A DNA stretch of 64,000 nt from Okeanomitos corallinicola TIOX110 (GTDB lineage: Bacteria; Cyanobacteriota; Cyanobacteriia; Cyanobacteriales; Nostocaceae). The stretch is taken from contig NZ_CP150886.1 of the NCBI RefSeq assembly GCF_038050375.1, positions 2,459,318-2,523,317 on the forward strand, in the 5' to 3' direction. A program made the translations under genes and the position numbers. The notes below the pieces were generated by a model. That model worked only from the letters and a program-made list of their open reading frames with translations, had not been told where the DNA came from and did not search any database. The stretch's first letter is position 1. Each line of letters begins with the position of its first letter. Below, piece by piece: positions 58,021-64,000 of the stretch.

Positions 58021-61000
58021 TCACATTGAACTTAATAAAGTACGTACATAAGCTGCTGCTGTAACGGCTGCATATTGTTGCCAAGTATCAGATTTATGTT
58101 CATCACAATAATCACAAATACCACGAACTACAAGATAACCTATACCATGATTCCAAGTAGCATCAGCAACACCTGATCCTTCCATTTCAATAGCTTTAAC
58201 TCCAAATTGATCCCTTAATAAATCACGTTTTTGAGGATTTTTAAGGAGTTTATTTGCTGAACCAATTGCACCTAATAAAATTCTAGGTTGATCTTTTCGT
58301 CTTTCTGAATCTTCTGGATGGGAAATTATCTCATCGGTTTCCTCAGAAGAATAAAGTATATCTGTTTCTGGAGAAGGAAGTTGCCAATTTAGCTTTTGCA
58401 GCGCTTTGATGATAATATCTTCCCAGGGGCTTTGTCCTAACATTTCATTACTACGCAAATATCTGGCAGCTTCGATTAACTCTGCACTTGCAGCAATTGG
58501 CATAGCACGAATTTCTGTAAATTTTTGAGACTCTTTATCAAAATCGTACTGTACAATTCCTTTTTTATTAGAAACAACAATATCACCTAAACGTACATGA
58601 TCTTCCACTTTGGTAGGATGTGGTACACCGCCAGCAATACCACACATAATAATTGATTTGACAGTAGGATAATGATTCAACATATTAGTTGCTCGAACAG
58701 CAGCAATATTGTTACCCATATCAGCTAAAGTTACGGCTACTGTTTGAGGAGTGCCTTCACTATCAGCAATATCTGTTAACCAATATCTTCGCCCTGCCCC
58801 TGCTCCTTTTTCCTTAACATCTCGCCCTTGTCCAAATACAGTTTTAACTGCTACATATTCTTTTGGTAATGCTGTAATTATGCCAATAACGGGTTCTGAA
58901 TTACCTATCTTAGAAATAATTAAGTTAGTTTTACTTTGCAAATTTTCTGTTGATAATGTTCCTATTTTCTGTTTACCAAAAGTTATAACTATATTGAATA
59001 TTTGTAAATCTTTGTCATCTAAATTATACTTTTCTGGTTCTTTTGTAATATATTCTAAAAAGCTAATTAGAGGATGATAATTAGGTTTTTGACTAGAGAC
59101 TTTATATTCTTTAAACCTTGCGACTAAGCTAGTAATAAATTCACTAATACCTAAATTAAAATCAAGAGCATCAATAAAATAATTATTAACTCCTGCGTTA
59201 CTAAGAAGACTTTTTTTTGCTCCTATAGAATCAATATTTCTAAATATTTGATTTAAAGATGATTCGAGTTGAATAATATCATCTTGTTCTAAATTAGAGA
59301 AGATTTGAGTTTGTGAATTGACCATTGTATTATTGTTAATTTGGTTAATATAGTTTAGTGCTGGAATAACATCTGCACCAATTAAAATCAAAATTTGTTC
59401 AACAGGGCGTGTTTTTTCAGCAAATTTTAGAGAAAAATTATCTGTATCTTGAGAAAGTACCTTGACAACTTTAGTTAAATCACTTTCATTTAATTTGAGT
59501 AATGGTAGAATAATATTACCCTCTCTTAATAAAGTGCCAATATTTTCTTCAAGATTTATGGTTTCAGGATTTTTAAATGCTTCTTGAATTATAGTTATTA
59601 CATCTTTGGTAAAAATACTTTGTTTTGCAGTATCTTGTTCTGATAAGTTAAAAGCTTTTTCAAGTTTAGCTTGAGGGATTGTTTCTCTTAACGCATAGGA
59701 TAAAGCATATTGTGGAGAATATCTTTTAACTGTTTCCGTAAACTGTTGCCACTTTTCTAAATTTTCCTGTTCTTCTTTTGGAGTAGAATCAACTTCTTGT
59801 TTGAGACTATTAATATCTTTTGATTTTCTATTGTGTTCAGCTAAATCTTGAGAATTAAAACCACAAGCTTCTACTAAAGGTTGAGATATGGGTACATTAA
59901 TAACTTCAGGATCAGCTTTATGGGTATAAACAAATTGATTTACAATAGCTTGATATTTATCCATTTCAATTCTAAGTTTTTGAACTTCTTCAAAAGTGAT
60001 TTGTTTTTTTAATAAACCTAATGAAAGGACTTCTTTTTGTATTTCATTGACTTTAGCTTCTAATTGATTTCGATATTTCTGAAGAATATTAATAAATTCA
60101 GAACGCATCTGATGAAATTCATCATTATTTAATGTATATCTTTTAATTGATTCTCTAAGAGCGTGTAAACATTGAATATGACTTTGTTCAGTAATTATCT
60201 GATTGCCTTTCTTTATACTTTCAGGATTTTTTAAAAGAACAATTAGTAATGGATGTTCTTTCGGTAAATTATCAATATTGCCATCACTTCCGGGTTCATT
60301 GTTTAAAGGAATTGCATCATAAATTGTGAGATTAACATTATTTTTTATCAACCATTCTGGACATCCTCTCTGAATTATATTAACATAATTTATTATGATA
60401 CTCATAAAATCATCTTTTACAATAAGCCATTCTTGATTATCAGGATCAACTTTGCAATAATGAGAATATTCAATCCAAGCTAACTCAGCAGCTTTAGATG
60501 GTTTAACTGACAAAGGTAGCTGACGAACAAAATCAAAAACATATTTTAATTCTGTACGAAATCCAGTCTCTTTAAAAGATTGATCTATGAGATGTAGCCA
60601 TTGCCTTCTTGCTTTTTTAAATTCTTTAGAACTTGGTCGTTCTATTTTTCGTTTTTTCCACCAATATAAATATTCTGAAACACGCCCTTCTACTTTTTCT
60701 ATTATTAAATATCGTTCATGAATTATATTTTTCTGCTTTATAATTTCAGGACAATATTCTTGATAAAAATTGTTTTCTTTAACAATCTGACTCAAGGTTT
60801 TATGTAGCACTTCAAAACTAACAGTATCAACTAAAGTTTCTTCAACATATAAGAGAGTATCTAAAATTTTGAGATTAAACCAATTATTATATTTTTTTTC
60901 AAATTCTCTAATAACTTCACTCGGAAACTTGTAATCTTTCCTATACTTTTCTATCAGATTAACAAAGTCAACTCTGTCATTTTTCTTAATTGATGAAACT

Positions 61001-61794
61001 TCAAAAATAGCATTAGCAATAATCATTAACTCTTTCCAAGAGTCTTTACACCGATATTGCCATTCATTAATTTTCCGCAGTGGTATTCTTGACTTTTTCT
61101 GTAGCTGTTCTATATTTCTTTCAACTTCTGACAAATAATGAAAAATTCTCTGATTTTCCTCATAAAAGCTGTCAACCCATTCTCTAACATGGTAGTAAAT
61201 TTCATCAGATGACATTTTTCCAATTGGCATTACATCAACTGAGAGAGAACCAATATCATTAAATGCCACAATACAGGGAACATGACGACCTATACCCAGT
61301 CTTTGAGCAAAACGATGTGCTTCATAAACTCCTGGCACAGCCGAATATTCTCCGATTTTTCTGTTTAAATCATTGAATGTTCGTTCAGGGGAATGAACAG
61401 GTCGAAATCCTCTAGGTCGCAATTCATCCCATATTCCCCTTTCAGGATAATCATCTTCCCAATAATGATATCTGCGTCTTCCCCAAGGAAGCATTCCAAG
61501 AATAATTTGGAGCGAAGTTATATTGCCCCTCATATCACCCCTTGCCAACTTCCTTCTAACATCATTTTCAAATTCTTCCTTATCAATATCAGAAAAAAAG
61601 ATAAAACGAATGCGATCTGCTGTTCGGTGGCATAAGTCCACAAAATAACGTTGTATAAACTCCATACACACTGGTGAACCATCATTGACAAAAACAAGAC
61701 TAAAGCCAAATCTATCCGTAAGAGTACGATGTGGTTCATCTAACCTCAAAGCATAACGATATACTTCCTCTGCACTAGCTGCTCCAAAACCCAT
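58021..61794 (-). CDS. Thioredoxin-like - coiled coil - adaptor-like - C-terminal PNP protein
   Basis: This is a 1257-residue protein. Residues about 20-215 read like a thioredoxin fold (FGFSLVFVNDGSPVCMEFIQ, then AQRLGIGRHVPCIVAFND with the cis-Pro-like turn). Long helical and coiled-coil segments occupy about 215-780. Residues about 845-945 (GAKKSLLSNAGVNNYFIDAL, then FITSLVARFKEY and HPLISFLEYI) resemble effector-associated adaptor (EAD-type) domains. Residues 968-1257 are a PNP/MTAN domain with ALPKEYVAV, CGIAGGV, IEMEG and RGICDY, so its catalytic acids are kept. It is the only PNP here placed at a C-terminus. It probably belongs to the same conflict island as an independent sensor-effector. 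The domain calls before 968 are tentative. Confidence 0.75.
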   Translation of the reverse strand: MGFGAASAEEVYRYALRLDEPHRTLTDRFGFSLVFVNDGSPVCMEFIQRYFVDLCHRTADRIRFIFFSDIDKEEFENDVRRKLARGDMRGNITSLQIILGMLPWGRRRYHYWEDDYPERGIWDELRPRGFRPVHSPERTFNDLNRKIGEYSAVPGVYEAHRFAQRLGIGRHVPCIVAFNDIGSLSVDVMPIGKMSSDEIYYHVREWVDSFYEENQRIFHYLSEVERNIEQLQKKSRIPLRKINEWQYRCKDSWKELMIIANAIFEVSSIKKNDRVDFVNLIEKYRKDYKFPSEVIREFEKKYNNWFNLKILDTLLYVEETLVDTVSFEVLHKTLSQIVKENNFYQEYCPEIIKQKNIIHERYLIIEKVEGRVSEYLYWWKKRKIERPSSKEFKKARRQWLHLIDQSFKETGFRTELKYVFDFVRQLPLSVKPSKAAELAWIEYSHYCKVDPDNQEWLIVKDDFMSIIINYVNIIQRGCPEWLIKNNVNLTIYDAIPLNNEPGSDGNIDNLPKEHPLLIVLLKNPESIKKGNQIITEQSHIQCLHALRESIKRYTLNNDEFHQMRSEFINILQKYRNQLEAKVNEIQKEVLSLGLLKKQITFEEVQKLRIEMDKYQAIVNQFVYTHKADPEVINVPISQPLVEACGFNSQDLAEHNRKSKDINSLKQEVDSTPKEEQENLEKWQQFTETVKRYSPQYALSYALRETIPQAKLEKAFNLSEQDTAKQSIFTKDVITIIQEAFKNPETINLEENIGTLLREGNIILPLLKLNESDLTKVVKVLSQDTDNFSLKFAEKTRPVEQILILIGADVIPALNYINQINNNTMVNSQTQIFSNLEQDDIIQLESSLNQIFRNIDSIGAKKSLLSNAGVNNYFIDALDFNLGISEFITSLVARFKEYKVSSQKPNYHPLISFLEYITKEPEKYNLDDKDLQIFNIVITFGKQKIGTLSTENLQSKTNLIISKIGNSEPVIGIITALPKEYVAVKTVFGQGRDVKEKGAGAGRRYWLTDIADSEGTPQTVAVTLADMGNNIAAVRATNMLNHYPTVKSIIMCGIAGGVPHPTKVEDHVRLGDIVVSNKKGIVQYDFDKESQKFTEIRAMPIAASAELIEAARYLRSNEMLGQSPWEDIIIKALQKLNWQLPSPETDILYSSEETDEIISHPEDSERRKDQPRILLGAIGSANKLLKNPQKRDLLRDQFGVKAIEMEGSGVADATWNHGIGYLVVRGICDYCDEHKSDTWQQYAAVTAAAYVRTLLSSM

Positions 61795-61852
61795 AATGAA
61801 TAAATCTTGCTTAATTTTTATAATTATAGTTGATGTAGATAAAAGTCTCTGA

Positions 61853-62460
61853 TTTGTCAGTCTATGTCAAGAAAAGAAATTTAAAAAAGCGATTAAATAT
61901 TGTCAAGAAAGTTTAAGAATAGCAAAAGAAAACATAAATCTTGAAATAGAAACACAAGTGTTAGGTAGTCTAGCTCAAGCTTACAGTGGTTTAGAACAAT
62001 ATGACAATATAATAGAATACCACAAGCAAAGTTTAAATATTATGCAGGAATTACAAGATCGTAAAGGTGAAGCCGAAGCTTTGTGTAATCTAGGAGTTAC
62101 TTTTGCAAAAATGCAACAATATCGAGAAGCTGAAGAAAACTTAAAAGCTGCTTTAGGCATTTGTAGAGATATTGAGAACTATTCTACAGAAGTTTATATT
62201 TTGGAGAATTTAGCAATGCTTTATTGTCAATTAAATAATCACAATTCTGCTAAAGAATATTGCAAACAAGGTTTAAATCTGCACACAAAATTATACCAAA
62301 TCCGGTTCTCATAACCCCCTAAAAAAATACCGGAATTTAACGCAATATCATGATTTTGAGGCTTAATCGTTCGGGGGGCGTGGCAACCGGATTTGGTATT
62401 AAACCTTCCTTTGTCACAAAGTTTTCAACAATTAGTTAAATATTTCCAACATAACAATTA
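61853..62460 (+). pseudogene. Relic of another TPR gene (3' part), interrupted by a MITE
   Basis: The frame is open from just after a stop at about 61850, with no start. It reads CQEKKFKKAIKYCQESLRIA, SLAQAYSGLEQYDNIIEYHK, ALCNLGVTFAKMQQYREAEE and LAMLYCQLNNHNSAKEYCKQ, that is, the last TPRs of a unit. A 105-bp insertion at 62294-62398 brings a stop at 62312-62314. Removing it with one TTA restores NLHTKLNLPLSQSFQQLVKY and a stop at about 62460, matching the cap of the intact units. The 5' part, with the conserved module, is missing, replaced by the minus-strand PNP gene. Confidence 0.8.
62294..62398. mobile_element. MITE-like insertion (105 bp) with TTA target duplication
   Basis: The terminal inverted repeats TACCAAATCCGGTT (62294-62307) and AACCGGATTTGGTA (62385-62398) are perfect over 14 bp. 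TTA flanks both sides (62291-62293, 62399-62401). The insertion lies inside a TPR relic whose frame is restored by exact excision. Confidence 0.8.
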
Positions 62461-62466
62461 TTAATT

Positions 62467-62637
62467 ATGAGCAATTCAACTACAAGAAATAACCAAGATA
62501 GTTTAACTGATATCTTACCTTCAGGTGATTCCCTTCTTAAAAAACTATCAATTGATCCATCTAGCATAAAAAATATAAAACCCCGTTGGAAACGTACTCA
62601 TTATAGAGCCATAATTAATTGGTTGTGTATTTATTAA
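62467..62637 (+). pseudogene. Truncated start of a further TPR unit
   Basis: A 56-codon frame starts at ATG 62467, just past the relic's stop. It reads DILPSGDSLLKKLSIDPSSI and RWKRTHYRAIINWL, the first third of the conserved module, then breaks off (CIY stop) exactly inside the NWLTKY motif. The rest of the unit is gone. The spacing from the previous stop mimics the intact genes, so the gene row once continued here. Confidence 0.8.
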
Positions 62638-62643
62638 AAATAA

Positions 62644-62814
62644 ATGTCAAAATCAATCTCAGACAATAATCTTTCTAAAATTGAGAAACTTCTCCTAGAT
62701 TTAAAGCAAGCAAAAGCTGTAAATGATCACCATAAACAAGCACAACTACTCATGAATTTAGGTAGTGCTTATTACTCTCAAGGTGACTATGAACAAGCCT
62801 TTTTATGTTACTAG
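62644..62814 (+). pseudogene. Short TPR gene start cut by the IS701-type element
   Basis: ATG 62644 opens MSKSISDNNLSKIEKLLLDL and goes on to LLMNLGSAYYSQGDYEQAFL, a first TPR. Its stop (62812-62814) is made by the end of the insertion sequence. The N-terminus differs from the conserved module of the other units, so this is another kind of TPR gene or a deletion product. Confidence 0.65.
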
Positions 62815-63970
62815 GACTTACGCATTGACAAAAATATCATTTATGCAGTCTAGACAATGGCATTCTTGTCAAGGTTAGCAAAAATGTGTTCACGGACAAC
62901 AGAAGTAAACAGATTCCTCTGTACTTCATACCAATTGCTAATTATTTTTTCAGAGCGCATAAACTCCAATTTCACAAAAGCTTGAAGTGAACAAAATATG
63001 TGAGTTTTGATTGCACAGGTATCTCTAACCATGAACCGACAAATTCCACATACTTGTTTTATGGCTCGATGAAATGTTTCAATACCCCAATGGGTATCAT
63101 GAATTGTGACGAAGGTACTTCTAGTTATGTCTTTGATTTTCTCCTCATCTGGCAGATATAAAATATAATGTCTAGAGTCTTCTTTTTTAAAGTCTTTCCT
63201 AAACAACTTTATAAATCCAAATTCTTTCAGATGAGTCCTTAATCCTTCTTCAGAAATAGCCAGAGTGCTGACCTGACAATACTTATGTGGCTCGTTTGAA
63301 ACAGTTCTATTTTTTTCAATTCCGAATAAAAACCCCAATTTCTGGTTTTTTAGAAACTTCAAGTTTTCTACTCCAGAATACCAACTATCTCCTGTTACCA
63401 TTCTGGGTTTGACTCCCCAGCTTATTATTTCACTTACCATTTCTCTAAAATAATCGTTTTTTGTTTTTCCCTCCTTTTTATCATATATTCTGTAATTAAT
63501 TGGGACTGAATTACCATTAATATCACTGTAATATAAAGTGATTAAATTTAAGCCAATAATAGTTTTATGGGCTTTTCCTGACCAAAAATAACCGATTAAT
63601 TCGGCATTTTTGGGGTCGCTGTAAATCTTTTCTATAACCGTGTCATCTACACTTAATATTCCTCCTTCTAGGTTAATTATTTTCTCTATTATTTTGAATA
63701 AATCTTTGGGTTCGTATCTCTCTCTCAATAAAAAGCGGTTTACACTATCATGTGAAACATTTCCCAATATCTCTGCTAACCTACTGCACCCTCCATACTT
63801 TGGCTCTGACAGCAAAAATAAGGTGTAGATGTCTAGATTGCATTGTGCTGTCGTTCGCGTTAGCGTTGCGTAGCAAGGGTTTAGTAATTTCTCTCATTCT
63901 CCCACACCCATTACTAGACGACCCATATTTATCAATGCACTATTTTATTATTCTGTCAATGCGTAAGTCC
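62814..63970. mobile_element. IS701-type insertion sequence
   Basis: Perfect inverted repeats begin GGACTTACGCATTGACA (from 62814) and end TGTCAATGCGTAAGTCC (to 63970). TA flanks both sides, in the contexts CTAG and CTAA, which fits the YTAR target of IS701 elements. One minus-strand transposase gene fills it. Confidence 0.82.
62850..63815 (-). CDS. IS701-type transposase, N-terminus possibly disrupted
   Basis: This is at least 321 residues with DDE-type motifs: GGILSVDDTVIEK (first Asp), MVTGDSWYSGVENLKFLKN (second Asp) and HDTHWGIETFHRAIKQVCG (Glu). The start is uncertain. TTG 63815 is the first possible start in frame, but the frame upstream still reads NLDIYTLFLLSEPKYGG-like transposase text. 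An ATG at about 63883 (MREITKPL) lies in another frame. A dispersed CGTTCGCGTTAGCGTTGCGTAGC repeat at about 63852-63876 sits between them and shifts the frame. The protein may therefore be inactive or start weakly. Confidence 0.75.
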   Translation of the reverse strand: MLSEPKYGGCSRLAEILGNVSHDSVNRFLLRERYEPKDLFKIIEKIINLEGGILSVDDTVIEKIYSDPKNAELIGYFWSGKAHKTIIGLNLITLYYSDINGNSVPINYRIYDKKEGKTKNDYFREMVSEIISWGVKPRMVTGDSWYSGVENLKFLKNQKLGFLFGIEKNRTVSNEPHKYCQVSTLAISEEGLRTHLKEFGFIKLFRKDFKKEDSRHYILYLPDEEKIKDITRSTFVTIHDTHWGIETFHRAIKQVCGICRFMVRDTCAIKTHIFCSLQAFVKLEFMRSEKIISNWYEVQRNLFTSVVREHIFANLDKNAIV

Positions 63971-64000
63971 TAATTAATATGAATTAAATTGACTAACTCT

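Overview
The window is chromosomal-type DNA of a low-GC filamentous cyanobacterium, most likely Nostocales (Anabaena/Dolichospermum/Nostoc-like). The evidence is frequent GCGATCGC (HIP1) sites, a high-light-inducible protein, a Tab2-type photosystem translation factor, a type II NADH dehydrogenase, the compact pdhB-secD-secF cluster, heptamer-type short tandem repeats between genes, and a CRISPR repeat ending in GATTGAAAC. No tRNA or rRNA gene was recognised.

Layout. (1) 1-8.7 kb: the end of a type II NADH dehydrogenase, a sugar-nucleotide pair (putative glycosyltransferase plus NAD-dependent epimerase), then an unfamiliar patch of membrane proteins with TPR-like tails, interleaved with three decayed copies of a further gene. 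(2) 8.9-32.2 kb: mostly housekeeping genes: Tex, a ClC chloride channel with CBS and Usp domains, PmbA/TldE, Tab2, secF-secD-pdhB, a branched-chain/neutral amino-acid ABC transporter, a RelE-like toxin with a small partner, a multi-PAS histidine kinase, pgi, a WD40 protein, an Hlip and alanine dehydrogenase. (3) 32.2-33.8 kb: an orphan CRISPR array of 19 identical repeats and 18 spacers, with no cas genes in the window. (4) 33.8-40.8 kb: a mobile-element zone with an internally deleted IS1380-type element, an IS1182-type element with a frameshift, heptamer repeats, and a compact four-gene cassette that includes a DUF4365 nuclease-like protein and a stand-alone CheB-like esterase.

(5) 40.8-62.8 kb is the most unusual part and looks like an NLR-type conflict or immune island. 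It holds a four-TM protein, divergent from a 1383-residue protein with a catalytically degenerate nucleoside phosphorylase (PNP) domain, TPRs, a GreA/B-C-like domain and a PIN-like nuclease. Next is a PNP/NB-ARC STAND ATPase that lacks its own sensor repeats. It is followed by five TPR genes whose ends overlap by 8-20 nt. Each TPR protein opens with the same roughly 95-residue module, and two of them are fused double units. A convergent 1257-residue protein (thioredoxin-like N-terminus, coiled coil, adaptor-like domain, C-terminal PNP) closes the block. Beyond it lie broken relics of more TPR units, one interrupted by a 105-bp MITE-like insertion and another cut by an IS701-type element that ends the window.

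Working model (inference): the STAND ATPase is the signalling core, the separately encoded TPR proteins are an expandable set of sensor subunits, and the PNP, PIN and TM proteins are effectors or regulators.
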